A stretch of 64,000 bases of DNA from Vibrio splendidus (GCF_002873455.1 NZ_MCUN01000024.1:1-64000); one strand, 5' to 3'; positions 1-7,932 are shown, numbered from the stretch's first letter. Translations and numbers: made by a program. Notes: generated from the letters alone by a model not told the origin.

Positions 1-192
1 TGCGATTGTGATACCGCGCTCGCGCTCTTCTGGAGCGTTATCGATAGATGCGAAATCTTTAGCAACACCGCCGTACACTTTTGCAAGTGTAGTACAGATA
101 GCAGCAGTTAGAGTTGTTTTACCGTGGTCAACGTGGCCGATAGTACCAACGTTTACGTGCGGTTTCGTACGTTCAAATTTTTCTTTAGACAC
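1..192 (-). CDS. tuf: Elongation factor Tu, N-terminal fragment
   Basis: Only the first 64 codons are present; the gene runs off the left edge of the window. The product delivers aminoacyl-tRNA to the ribosome as a GTPase in the cytoplasm. The visible part begins SKEKFERTKPHVNVGTIGHV and contains the P-loop GHVDHGKT (residues 19-26). The start is GTG, as is usual for tuf, preceded by AGGAAGGA. It is the last gene of the rpsL-rpsG-fusA-tuf order. A second tuf copy is expected elsewhere in the genome, which cannot be seen here. Confidence 0.97.
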   Translation of the reverse strand, partial: MSKEKFERTKPHVNVGTIGHVDHGKTTLTAAICTTLAKVYGGVAKDFASIDNAPEERERGITIA

Positions 193-293
193 AATCGTGT
201 TCCTTCCTAGTTATGATTCGCCACGTTCATTATTGAGCGAGACGCGCCAGAAATTGCTATTTTATGCGCCAACTCTCGTTAGCGCAATATTTG

Positions 294-330
294 GACGCAT
301 TGATCTTTCAAAAAATGAAAAAAATGCGTC
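294..330. other. Hairpin between fusA and tuf
   Basis: Inverted arms GACGCATT (294-301) and AATGCGTC (323-330) enclose a second pair TTTCA/TGAAA (306-310/316-320) around an A5 loop. It lies just downstream of the fusA stop, inside the str transcript. It could be a processing site, a partial terminator or an mRNA stabiliser; the sequence alone does not decide. Confidence 0.5.
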
Positions 331-338
331 CCTTTTGT

Positions 339-2435
339 TTAACCACGCTCTGCAATGATTGCTTTTGCAACATTGTTAGGCACTTCAGCGTACTCACTAA
401 ACTCCATAGAGTAAGAAGCACGACCTTGTGTCGCAGAACGTAAATCAGTTGCGTAACCGAACATGACAGACAACGGAACTTGTGCACGAATTATCTTCAG
501 GCCAGCTGTCCCCTCGTCCATACCTTCGATGATGCCGCGACGACGGTTAATATCGCCAACAACGTCACCCATCCAGTCTTCTGGAGTAGTTACTTCAACT
601 TTCATCATAGGCTCAAGCAGTACAGGTTGCGCTTCAATTGCACCTGTTCTGAAAGCCATAGAGGCAGCGATTGTAAACGCCATCTCACTTGAATCTGTTT
701 CATGGTAAGAACCATCATATAGTGTAGCTTTGATATCCAAAACTGGATAGCCAGCAAGTACACCATTGTTCATCTGCTCTTCAACGCCTTTAGCGACAGA
801 GGTAATAAATTCTTTTGGTACAATACCATTGGCAATTTCATCTACGAAGACAAAGCCTTCGCCAACTTCTGATGGTTCAAGTTTCAGCCACACGTGACCG
901 TACTGTCCTTTACCACCATGTTCACGGATAAATTTACCTTCCGCTTTCGCTGTACCACGAATAGTCTCACGGTAAGCTACTTGCGGGTTACCAACGTTGC
1001 AGTTCACGCTAAATTCACGCTTCATACGGTCAACGATGATATCTAAGTGTAGTTCGCCCATACCAGAAATCAGTGTCTGGCCAGTTTCCGCATCCATATC
1101 AACGCGGAATGATGGGTCTTCTGCTGCTAACTTACCTAGAGCAATAGTCATTTTATCTTGATCAGCTTGAGAGCGAGGCTCTACAACGATCTGAATAACT
1201 GGATCTGGGAATTCCATACGCTCAAGAACGATTTTATGGTTCTGGTCACATAGAGTTTCACCAGTAGTAACATCTTTAAGGCCGATAATGGCTGCGATGT
1301 CACCTGCTCGTACTTCTTTTACTTCTTCACGTTTATTTGAGTGCATTTGAACAATGCGACCTAAACGTTCACGTTGTTTCTTCACAGAGTTGTAAGCTGT
1401 TTTACCGCTTTCAACAACTCCAGAGTAAACACGGATGAAAGTTAAAGTACCAACAAATGGGTCTGTTGCAATTTTAAATGCTAGCGCTGAGAACGGTTCT
1501 TTGTCGTCCGCGTGACGCTCAATTTCATTCTCTTCGTCATCGATACCTTTAATGGCAGGTACATCGACTGGAGAAGGAAGGAAATCAACCACTGCATCTA
1601 GAACAGCTTGTACACCTTTGTTTTTGAAGGCACTACCACAAGTGGCAAGTACGATTTCATTATTGAGGGTACGAATACGAAGACCTTGTTTGATTTCAGC
1701 TTCTGACAACTCACCTTCTTCAAGGTACTTATCCATCAGCTCTTCATTTGCTTCCGCAGCAGCTTCAACAAGTTCAGTACGATATTCTTCAGCCATTTCT
1801 TGCATATCGGCAGGAATATCTTCGTACGAGAAAGTCATGCCTTGGTCAGCGTCGTTCCAGTTAATTGCCTTCATCTTGATAAGATCGACAACGCCTTGGA
1901 AGTTTTCTTCAGCACCAATGTTCAGTTGAATGGGAACAGGAGTTGCGCCTAGGCGATCCTTGATCTGTTCAACTACGCGTAGGAAGTCTGCGCCTGTACG
2001 GTCCATTTTGTTAACGAAAACCATACGTGGGACTTGGTACTTATCAGCTTGACGCCATACTGTCTCTGACTGAGGTTCAACACCAGATGAGCCACAGAAC
2101 ACAACAACTGCACCATCAAGTACACGTAGAGAACGTTCTACTTCAATTGTGAAGTCAACGTGTCCAGGAGTGTCGATGATGTTGATACGGTGGTCCGAGA
2201 ACTGAGCTTCCATACCACGCCAAAACGTAGTCGTTGCTGCTGAAGTGATCGTAATACCGCGCTCTTGCTCTTGCTCCATCCAATCCATGGTTGCTGCACC
2301 ATCGTGAACTTCGCCGATTTTGTGAGAAAGACCGGTATAGAACAGAATACGTTCACTTGTGGTTGTTTTACCTGCATCTACGTGAGCAACGATACCGATA
2401 TTACGGTATTGCTCTATAGGAGTTTTACGAGCCAC
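339..2435 (-). CDS. fusA: Elongation factor G
   Basis: EF-G is the GTPase that drives ribosomal translocation and, with ribosome recycling factor, subunit splitting. At 698 aa it has the normal length. The G motifs are visible: AHVDAGKT at residues 17-24, DTPGH at 88-92 and NKMD at 142-145. The start is GTG with AGAGG upstream. It is the third gene of the str operon, separated from rpsG by 166 bases of strongly folded sequence (see the entry for 2461-2592) and from tuf by about 146 bases. No fusidic-acid resistance change can be judged without an alignment. Identification is certain. Confidence 0.98.
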   Translation of the reverse strand: MARKTPIEQYRNIGIVAHVDAGKTTTSERILFYTGLSHKIGEVHDGAATMDWMEQEQERGITITSAATTTFWRGMEAQFSDHRINIIDTPGHVDFTIEVERSLRVLDGAVVVFCGSSGVEPQSETVWRQADKYQVPRMVFVNKMDRTGADFLRVVEQIKDRLGATPVPIQLNIGAEENFQGVVDLIKMKAINWNDADQGMTFSYEDIPADMQEMAEEYRTELVEAAAEANEELMDKYLEEGELSEAEIKQGLRIRTLNNEIVLATCGSAFKNKGVQAVLDAVVDFLPSPVDVPAIKGIDDEENEIERHADDKEPFSALAFKIATDPFVGTLTFIRVYSGVVESGKTAYNSVKKQRERLGRIVQMHSNKREEVKEVRAGDIAAIIGLKDVTTGETLCDQNHKIVLERMEFPDPVIQIVVEPRSQADQDKMTIALGKLAAEDPSFRVDMDAETGQTLISGMGELHLDIIVDRMKREFSVNCNVGNPQVAYRETIRGTAKAEGKFIREHGGKGQYGHVWLKLEPSEVGEGFVFVDEIANGIVPKEFITSVAKGVEEQMNNGVLAGYPVLDIKATLYDGSYHETDSSEMAFTIAASMAFRTGAIEAQPVLLEPMMKVEVTTPEDWMGDVVGDINRRRGIIEGMDEGTAGLKIIRAQVPLSVMFGYATDLRSATQGRASYSMEFSEYAEVPNNVAKAIIAERG

Positions 2436-2460
2436 GGTTGAATCCTCTTATTAGAGACTT

Positions 2461-2592
2461 AGGGACTATTGCTATGTCTAGATTACGCGTTAAAAGCGAC
2501 GCTTCGCTCAAAAGTGCTTGCCCTAGAAATAGCAATAGTTCCTAGCATAAGCATAGGAACTAAAGAAGTGCAGCAAGGAACCTTGCTGCACT
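2461..2592. promoter_or_regulatory. Structured rpsG-fusA spacer with competing hairpins
   Basis: Three inverted repeats fill this intercistronic space. Stem A has perfect 12-bp arms at 2567-2578 and 2581-2592. Stem B pairs AGTTCCTA (2537-2544) with TAGGAACT (2554-2561). Stem C pairs two 21-base arms, 2461-2481 and 2523-2543, with two mismatches. B and C share 2537-2543, so they cannot form together. Stem C ends about 25 bases before the fusA GTG. A switch acting on termination or on fusA translation is inferred, not shown. Confidence 0.6.
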
Positions 2593-2601
2593 AAAAAGGT
2601 A

Positions 2602-3072
2602 TTACCAGCGGTAATGTGCGAACGCTTTGTTTGCGTCAGCCATGCGGTGAACGTCTTCACGTTTCTTAACCGCAGTACCTTTGTTCTCAGACGCGTCTAG
2701 CATTTCAGCAGCTAGGCGTTGAGCCATAGATTTTTCACCACGCTTACGCGCAGCTTCAACTACCCAACGCATAGCAAGAGCGTTACGGCGAACCGGACGA
2801 ACTTCTACAGGTACTTGGTAAGTTGAACCACCCACACGGCGAGATTTAACTTCTACCGCTGGGCGAACATTTTCAAGAGCTTCTTCAAATACAGCTAAGT
2901 GATCTTTACCAGATTTCTCAGCCATAGTTTCTAGTGCAGTGTAAACAATCTTCTCTGCAGTAGATTTTTTTCCGTCAACCATAAGGATGTTAACGAATTT
3001 TGCCAGCAGTTCAGATTTGAACTTAGGATCTGGAAGGATCTTACGCTGGCCTATTACGCGACGACGTGGCAT
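2602..3072 (-). CDS. rpsG: 30S ribosomal protein S7
   Basis: S7 nucleates assembly of the 30S head by binding the 3' domain of 16S rRNA and lies near the E-site tRNA. The protein is 156 aa, beginning MPRRRVIGQRKILPDPK, with the family-typical basic N-terminus and the conserved segment VGGSTYQVPVEVRP. It follows rpsL after 103 bases. In E. coli S7 represses its own operon by binding the rpsL-rpsG space; whether that target is conserved here was not established. Start ATG. Confidence 0.98.
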   Translation of the reverse strand: MPRRRVIGQRKILPDPKFKSELLAKFVNILMVDGKKSTAEKIVYTALETMAEKSGKDHLAVFEEALENVRPAVEVKSRRVGGSTYQVPVEVRPVRRNALAMRWVVEAARKRGEKSMAQRLAAEMLDASENKGTAVKKREDVHRMADANKAFAHYRW

Positions 3073-3146
3073 GGAATTTCTCCGTTGTCTTCTTCAGGTT
3101 TTTTCCAAAACTTTTCAGAATAATAAATAAATAGTGTTTGGCCTTA

Positions 3147-3180
3147 CTTAACGCTTTCTTTTTAAAAAAGACGCATTAAG
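3147..3180. other. Imperfect hairpin at the rpsL stop codon
   Basis: CTTAA (3147-3151) pairs with TTAAG (3176-3180), and CTTTTT (3158-3163) with AAAAAG (3165-3170), with an internal mismatch region. The outer arm includes the rpsL stop codon. It lies in the rpsL-rpsG space, where S7 autoregulation acts in E. coli, but I cannot recognise the S7 target in it. Confidence 0.3.
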
Positions 3181-3550
3181 ACTTAGGACGTTTCACACCA
3201 TACTTAGAACGACCTTTCTTACGGTCGTTAACGCCTGCACAGTCAAGTGCACCGCGAACAGTGTGGTAACGCACACCTGGTAAATCTTTAACACGACCAC
3301 CACGGATAAGAACAACACTGTGTTCTTGAAGGTTATGACCTTCGCCGCCGATGTATGAAGTAACTTCAAAGCCGTTAGTTAGACGAACACGACATACTTT
3401 ACGTAGTGCTGAGTTCGGTTTTTTTGGAGTAGTAGTATATACGCGAGTACATACACCACGTTTTTGTGGGCACGCTTCTAGTGCAGGCACGTTGCTTTTA
3501 ACAACCTGCTTTACACGAGGAGTACGTACCAACTGGTTAATAGTTGCCAT
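3176..3550 (-). CDS. rpsL: 30S ribosomal protein S12
   Basis: S12 sits at the decoding centre and controls translational accuracy. It is 124 aa and almost identical to known gammaproteobacterial S12. The streptomycin-interaction loop TPKKPNSALRK has lysine at residues 43 and 44, and VKDLPGVRYH keeps lysine 88, so the usual resistance changes (K43R, K88R) are absent and the allele should be streptomycin-sensitive. It is the first gene of the str operon and has a near-consensus promoter about 80 bases upstream. Start ATG. Confidence 0.98.
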   Translation of the reverse strand: MATINQLVRTPRVKQVVKSNVPALEACPQKRGVCTRVYTTTPKKPNSALRKVCRVRLTNGFEVTSYIGGEGHNLQEHSVVLIRGGRVKDLPGVRYHTVRGALDCAGVNDRKKGRSKYGVKRPKS

Positions 3551-3597
3551 TAACTAGCTCCTGATTTACTTGAAAGTAAGCTTGATGAAAAATCTAG

Positions 3598-3623
3598 CCC
3601 TATTACACATAGTGTAAATAGGG
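3598..3623 (-). promoter_or_regulatory. Hairpin at the 5' end of the str transcript
   Basis: On the minus strand CCCTATTTACAC pairs with GTGTAATAGGG with a single bulge. The stem begins one or two bases after the predicted start of transcription and is followed by TAGATTTTT. It may protect the 5' end or act as an early terminator. Inference only. Confidence 0.45.
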
Positions 3624-3630
3624 ACGCAAA

Positions 3631-3659
3631 ATTCTATTCAGCAGTGGGATGTGTGTCAA
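3631..3659 (-). promoter_or_regulatory. Sigma-70 promoter of the str operon
   Basis: On the minus strand TTGACA (3654-3659) and TAGAAT (3631-3636) are separated by exactly 17 bases, a perfect -35 and a five-of-six -10. The predicted start is near 3624 and is preceded by a GC-rich discriminator (GCGTCCC), as in promoters under stringent control. It lies between tusB and rpsL, so the ribosomal genes need not depend on read-through from tus. Confidence 0.75.
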
Positions 3660-3731
3660 GAAATATACAGATCTTTTTTAGCCGTCTAGAGCTCAGGATG
3701 GTCTTTTTTTAACCATGCTGATAAAATACAG

Positions 3732-4007
3732 CTACCAAGTTACTGATTTAGCGTTCAAAACCGTCAGTTTGACGAATCCATCGAAGTCCACTTGATTCAG
3801 AGTGCTTGAAGCAAGTTGTTGTAAACCTCGGCTATCGAGATCTGTTTTTAATACCGACACATGATCAACGGTTGAGATTTGATTGAATAACTCATGATTT
3901 GGAAGGCAAACATACACCGCATCTTCAACCAAAAGGATGTGATCCTGTTGTTGCGAGTACGCCAATGCAAGCTTGAGTTTATCTACTGATTTTACAATAT
4001 GAAGCAT
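3732..4007 (-). CDS. tusB: Sulfurtransferase complex subunit TusB
   Basis: TusB is the small DsrH-like subunit of the TusBCD sulfur relay. The complex accepts persulfide sulfur from TusA and passes it through TusD and TusE to MnmA for 2-thiouridine synthesis at the wobble position of tRNA Lys, Glu and Gln. The 91-aa protein starts MLHIVKS, typical of DsrH proteins. It lies 8 bases after tusC and is the last tus gene before the str promoter. Start ATG. Confidence 0.9.
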   Translation of the reverse strand: MLHIVKSVDKLKLALAYSQQQDHILLVEDAVYVCLPNHELFNQISTVDHVSVLKTDLDSRGLQQLASSTLNQVDFDGFVKLTVLNAKSVTW

Positions 4008-4015
4008 AACGTTCC

Positions 4016-4372
4016 CTAGAAAGTCAGTATTTTTTGGCTCTGAGCTAACTTCTGCGTCAACTCACTCACTTCTAGCGCAGTCACATCGATCAACAAGTTA
4101 TCTGTTGAGAGGCCGAACTGATTGAGGCTATGTTGACACACGTAAACCTGTTCTACGTCGTAGAGGTCCATGAGCTTGAATGCAGAAATATAGTCACGTG
4201 ATAGGGATTCATCTGGCTGTTGAGCCTTGAGAAGCTGTGTAACGCCACCACCGACAAAGAATACGGTAATGTCTTCACTATAGGCTGAAGCCGCTAGCAG
4301 TGCGTCTAGCCCTTCCCTACCCGCAGCCGTCGTATGAGGAAAAGTGTTAAATACAAAGGCCAATTTGCTCAA
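4016..4372 (-). CDS. tusC: Sulfurtransferase complex subunit TusC
   Basis: TusC is the DsrF-like subunit of the TusBCD complex in tRNA 2-thiouridylation. The 118-aa product has the family signature TAAGREGLDALLA (residues 15-27) and SRDYISAFKLMDLYDVEQVY. The N-terminus that matches the family (SKLAFVFNT) requires a TTG start, which overlaps the tusD stop as TTGA. That arrangement suggests translation coupled to tusD. No ATG in this frame fits the conserved N-terminus. Confidence 0.92.
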   Translation of the reverse strand: MSKLAFVFNTFPHTTAAGREGLDALLAASAYSEDITVFFVGGGVTQLLKAQQPDESLSRDYISAFKLMDLYDVEQVYVCQHSLNQFGLSTDNLLIDVTALEVSELTQKLAQSQKILTF

Positions 4373-4758
4373 AACTGCACAACCCTATCTTGCGTTAAAA
4401 GTGCTTCAGATAAGCTCCCTAAGCCAGCTTGGGTAAACCCAGCCGCCAAGTTAGAGGCACTCAATTGATGTTGTGTGGCTTCGTCCGTACTGATCACTCC
4501 GCGTCTAAGCGCAGCAGCCACACATGTCTCTAGGCTAACATTGTGCTCATACGCCAGTTTTTGCCAAGCGGAAGCCAAGTCAAATTCATCATTAGCAGGC
4601 ACCGTAATGCCGGAGCCATTGCTGACACCGTCTTGATAGAAGAACACACTGTGGAGTTTGTGGCCCTGTTTCAATAGAGCCACGGCAAACTGATAAGCAC
4701 TTCTTGCGGATTGTGAGCCGTAAACGGGCCCATTAACTAGGAGTGTGTAGCTTAACAA
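4369..4758 (-). CDS. tusD: Sulfurtransferase complex subunit TusD
   Basis: TusD is the DsrE-like catalytic subunit that carries the persulfide. In this 129-aa protein the expected active cysteine is in ETCVAAALRRGV (near residue 79). VNGPVYGSQSARSAYQFA near the N-terminus and GLGSLSEALLTQDRVVQF at the C-terminus match the E. coli family. The start must be TTG; it overlaps the end of yheO by seven bases. yheO-tusD-tusC-tusB therefore form a tightly packed operon with overlapping starts. Confidence 0.93.
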   Translation of the reverse strand: MLSYTLLVNGPVYGSQSARSAYQFAVALLKQGHKLHSVFFYQDGVSNGSGITVPANDEFDLASAWQKLAYEHNVSLETCVAAALRRGVISTDEATQHQLSASNLAAGFTQAGLGSLSEALLTQDRVVQF

Positions 4759-5477
4759 CCCTCTTCATCCTCTGTTTTGCGTTGACGGATGTATAAGTAA
4801 ACGGTGTGCTTAGAGATATTCAATCGCTCAGCTACACGGTTAATCGCGTCTTTAATATCGAAAATACCTTTGTCGTAAAGCTCCATCACGATTTGACGGT
4901 TCTTAGTATTGTTCGATACTGATTTGTCTGCATTGATTTCTTCAATAGTACGCTCAACCGTTTGGTCAACAAGCTCTTCAACATCGCTCGCAAAGTTTAC
5001 AGATGATGCTGCTTCGTCTGCGTCTTGCGTAGGCATGAAAGATTGCAGAACTTGTGAGAATGGCGCATCTAAGTTTACGTTAATACACAACAAACCAATC
5101 ACTCGGTCTTCACCATTGCGGATAGCAACCGTGATCGACTTCATCAATACTCCGCCTTTAGCGCGAGTAAAGTATGAACGTGAGAAGTTACGCTTAGAAC
5201 CTTCAATATCTTTCAGCATCTTCAATGCAAGATCGGTGATCGGCGAACCAACCTGACGACCTGTATTCTCGCCGTTGGCAATTTTAATCGCAGAAGTATT
5301 GAGGTCTTCTAAAGAGTGTAAAACGATTTCACAAAACGGGCCGATAAGACTCGCAATACCGTCAACCACGGCTTCATAAGATCTTAGAATGATTTTATCG
5401 TGTTCACTGAATGGCATGACGTGGACTGATTCCATTTCAAGTAACACATCTGCATTGACTGTTTCTGTAGTAGTCAC
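4752..5477 (-). CDS. yheO: YheO-family PAS/HTH transcriptional regulator
   Basis: A 241-aa DNA-binding protein of the YheO/DauR family. It has an N-terminal PAS-like sensor (about residues 20-145, with VVDGIASLIGPFCEIVLHSL) and a C-terminal helix-turn-helix (about 190-235, with ISKHTVYLYIRQRK). Its place ahead of tusDCB is conserved in enterics. The related DauR represses D-arginine catabolism, but the ligand and targets of YheO proteins are not established. Start GTG, preceded by AAGGAA at a good distance. The gene overlaps tusD. Confidence 0.88.
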   Translation of the reverse strand: MTTTETVNADVLLEMESVHVMPFSEHDKIILRSYEAVVDGIASLIGPFCEIVLHSLEDLNTSAIKIANGENTGRQVGSPITDLALKMLKDIEGSKRNFSRSYFTRAKGGVLMKSITVAIRNGEDRVIGLLCINVNLDAPFSQVLQSFMPTQDADEAASSVNFASDVEELVDQTVERTIEEINADKSVSNNTKNRQIVMELYDKGIFDIKDAINRVAERLNISKHTVYLYIRQRKTEDEEGC

Positions 5478-5611
5478 TTATTCCTTACCTTCGTGTGAAA
5501 AATCAACAAATTTATGTAAGTTTATCAGAAAATTTTAATTGCACACCTAGCTAACATTGCAACTAGTGATTTAGAACAAGTTTAAAAATCAAATACTCAC
5601 CTTCAAATCAT

Positions 5612-5642
5612 AAAAAAAGCCTAACTCAAAGTTAGGCTTTTT
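5612..5642 (-). terminator. Rho-independent terminator of fkpA
   Basis: Nine-base arms AGCCTAACT and AGTTAGGCT (5618-5626/5630-5638) with a 3-base loop are followed, on the minus strand, by seven T. It lies about 40 bases past the fkpA stop. Confidence 0.88.
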
Positions 5643-5682
5643 ATTCAATCAACGTATTTTAGTAAGAAGCTTTTAACCGATA

Positions 5683-6459
5683 TTACTGAGCAGGAGCCGC
5701 TTCAGCGTTATCAATTTTTAGTAGTTCAACTTCGAATACTAGCGTTGAGTTAGCAGGGATGGTCGGTGTGTCTTGCTCACCGTATGCTAGCTCTGGCGGG
5801 ATAACGAACTTGTACTTAGAACCAACTTGCATAAGTTGTACGCCTTCAGTCCAGCCTGGGATTACGCGGTTTAGTGGGAATGTTGCTGGTTCGCCACGAT
5901 CGTAAGAGCTGTCGAACTGAGTACCGTCTGTTAGCGTACCTTTATAGTGTACTTGAACGGTATCAGTGTCTTTTGGAGAAGCACCTTCACCTGCAGTCAT
6001 TACTTGGTAAAGTAGGCCTGATTCAGTTTGCTTTACGCCTTCAGTTTTAGCGAACTCAGCTCGGAAGTCATCACCAGCTTTCTTCACTTCTGCTGATTTC
6101 TCTGCCGCTTGTGCTTGCATTGTTTCAGCAACACGCTTGTCCAGAGCTTCAAGAGCTGCACGAGTTTCTTCTTCGTTAAGTGCTGTTTTCTCTGCGAATA
6201 CGTCTTCGATACCTTGAAGAACCATATCTTTGTCTAGGTTAATGCCTAGCTCGCTTGGCTTATCAATGCTTGTGCTTAGGTAGTTCGCGAAAGATACACC
6301 GATTGCGTATGCCGCTTTGTCATCTTCTGTTTTAAAGTTTACTGCTGCAACTTTAGCTTCTTCTACCTGTGGAGCTTCTGCCTTTGGTTCTTCTTTCTGA
6401 CAACCAACTGCTAGCATAACCGTTGCGGCAAGCAGTGATACTTTTAAAACTGATTTCAT
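5683..6459 (-). CDS. fkpA: FKBP-type peptidyl-prolyl isomerase, FkpA/Mip type
   Basis: This 258-aa protein assists folding of envelope proteins. Residues 45-145 form the helical dimerisation domain and 150-250 the FKBP domain, with VQVHYKGTLTDGTQFDSSYD and VIPGWTEGVQLMQVGSKYKF. The start chosen is ATG at 6459, six bases after GGAG; a TTG four codons earlier is also in frame. Unlike E. coli FkpA, which is soluble in the periplasm, the signal peptide ends in LAVGC (Cys20) followed by Gln. That is a lipobox and predicts an outer-membrane lipoprotein, as in some Mip-like proteins. Confidence 0.93.
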   Translation of the reverse strand: MKSVLKVSLLAATVMLAVGCQKEEPKAEAPQVEEAKVAAVNFKTEDDKAAYAIGVSFANYLSTSIDKPSELGINLDKDMVLQGIEDVFAEKTALNEEETRAALEALDKRVAETMQAQAAEKSAEVKKAGDDFRAEFAKTEGVKQTESGLLYQVMTAGEGASPKDTDTVQVHYKGTLTDGTQFDSSYDRGEPATFPLNRVIPGWTEGVQLMQVGSKYKFVIPPELAYGEQDTPTIPANSTLVFEVELLKIDNAEAAPAQ

Positions 6460-6590
6460 TGAATTCTCCAATTAATGGCCAAGCCATTGGTTATTGTGCA
6501 CAAATCTAATGATTAGATTGGTGTGAATACGTTAGTTATAACAATATACTAGTCATATGTCTTTCGACACAAACCGGATTATTAGATGTG

Positions 6591-7568
6591 ATGCGAATAT
6601 TTTTCCACTCATTGCTATGTACGATTGTCATCACCTTGTTAAATGGTTGCTTTTTCTTTCAAGATGATGAGCAACGTTGGGAAATTGAACCCAATGGCGC
6701 CACCAGCTTTGCCCTAAGCAGAGATGGACGGTTCGCCCTGCTCTACTCTCAGCAAAAACAACTGTTACTCTGGGATCTCGTCCAAGATAAAGAACTCGCT
6801 CAGCTTGGCCCACAAGATCAGTTAGAAAACCAAGTATCGCGGATTCGCATCTCTGACAATGGTCGCTTTGCCATTACCGCTAGCCAGATGAATTTCGCTG
6901 TTTGGGACTTATCTTGGACTCAAGCACAAGGACTATGGTCTATCTCCGATGGCTTGATTCGCGATGTCGACATATCCAGCAATGGTGAAAAAGTCTTACT
7001 TGGCCTGTCTAACGGCAAAGCAATCTATGTGGACTTAGTCACCGGACGCCGTCTTGAGTTCCTTGCTCACCGAGAAAAAGTTAATTCAGTCTCCCTCTCT
7101 TCTAATGGACGCTACGCATTATCGGGTGGTAACGACTACAAAGCTTACCTTTGGGATACCGAATCAGGCTTGGTGTTACGTACTTTCGAGCATGAACAAA
7201 GAGTAGTACGCGTTGCACTACAACGGGATGGAGAATTGGCTTTTACTTCCGATGGCGGCAACCAAGCGATGATTTGGGATCTAGAAACGGGTGAACCCCA
7301 AGCGCAATTGCAGAGTTGGTCTCGACAGCTGATATTCTCCAGTGCTCGCTTTTCTGACGACGGCAGTATGTTGGTGACAGGTACGCCATCAAGCCAAGTG
7401 AGCGTGTGGAATACTCAAGATGGAAAACGAATTTCTCGTCACGATGCTGAGCCATTAAAAGATGCTCGCCCTCCCCGTGCGGTAGTGTATGATGCAGCCT
7501 TTGATGAAAAGAACCGTGTGATATCGGGCACCTCTGCGGGCATCGCCCAAGCTTGGAATGTGGATTAA
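6591..7568 (+). CDS. WD40-repeat lipoprotein
   Basis: A 325-aa protein with a lipoprotein signal peptide (LLNGC, Cys20) followed by a WD40-type propeller that fills the rest of the chain. Repeated blades include LLLWDL, FAVWDLSW, AYLWDTESG, AMIWDLETGE, VSVWNTQDG and QAWNVD at the C-terminus, most preceded by S-x-x-G-R-x-A. Such propellers usually bind other proteins. It is divergent from fkpA and lies five bases before slyX, probably in one transcript. Either GTG at 6588 or ATG at 6591 could start it. Its partner and role are unknown. Confidence 0.85.
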   Translation: MRIFFHSLLCTIVITLLNGCFFFQDDEQRWEIEPNGATSFALSRDGRFALLYSQQKQLLLWDLVQDKELAQLGPQDQLENQVSRIRISDNGRFAITASQMNFAVWDLSWTQAQGLWSISDGLIRDVDISSNGEKVLLGLSNGKAIYVDLVTGRRLEFLAHREKVNSVSLSSNGRYALSGGNDYKAYLWDTESGLVLRTFEHEQRVVRVALQRDGELAFTSDGGNQAMIWDLETGEPQAQLQSWSRQLIFSSARFSDDGSMLVTGTPSSQVSVWNTQDGKRISRHDAEPLKDARPPRAVVYDAAFDEKNRVISGTSAGIAQAWNVD

Positions 7569-7573
7569 GAACG

Positions 7574-7801
7574 ATGACAGAAAAGCGAGTTGAACAACTA
7601 GAAAGCCGCGTGAATGACCTAGAGTGTCAGCTAGCTTTCCAAGAACAAACCATTGAAGAACTCAATGAAGCGCTTAGCCAACAACAGATGTTGATCACGA
7701 GAATGCAAGATCAAATGAAGTTCGTGGTAGGCAAAGTGAAGAATATGGATGGCTCAAACCTCGCTGATGCATCAGAAGAGACGCCACCTCCACACTATTA
7801 A
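7574..7801 (+). CDS. slyX: SlyX family protein
   Basis: A 75-aa acidic coiled-coil protein, beginning MTEKRVEQLESRVNDLECQL and ending in the short proline-rich ETPPPHY typical of SlyX. The heptad pattern runs from residue 5 to about 55. Its function is unknown; the name comes from its location beside slyD in enterics. ATG at 7574 is chosen because it matches the family N-terminus, although the frame is open upstream into the end of the WD40 gene. A terminator follows. Confidence 0.9.
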   Translation: MTEKRVEQLESRVNDLECQLAFQEQTIEELNEALSQQQMLITRMQDQMKFVVGKVKNMDGSNLADASEETPPPHY

Positions 7802-7898
7802 GCGCCGTTCAAAATGACAAATTGATTCTAGTGACACACATCGCTAGTCTCTCGCCCTCGATGTGTAAACACATGTCAGGACGGGACATAGAAAACTA

Positions 7899-7932
7899 AA
7901 AAGGGCGACAGATACTTATCTGTCGCCCTTTT
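7899..7932. terminator. Bidirectional terminator between slyX and iaaA
   Basis: A perfect 16-base inverted repeat (AAAAGGGCGACAGATA and its complement) surrounds a 2-base centre, with A and T runs on the flanks. It separates the convergent slyX and iaaA genes. Confidence 0.9.

Noticed and set aside
3176..3550. Streptomycin-resistant rpsL allele
   Set aside because: Lysine is present at both key positions, 43 and 88.
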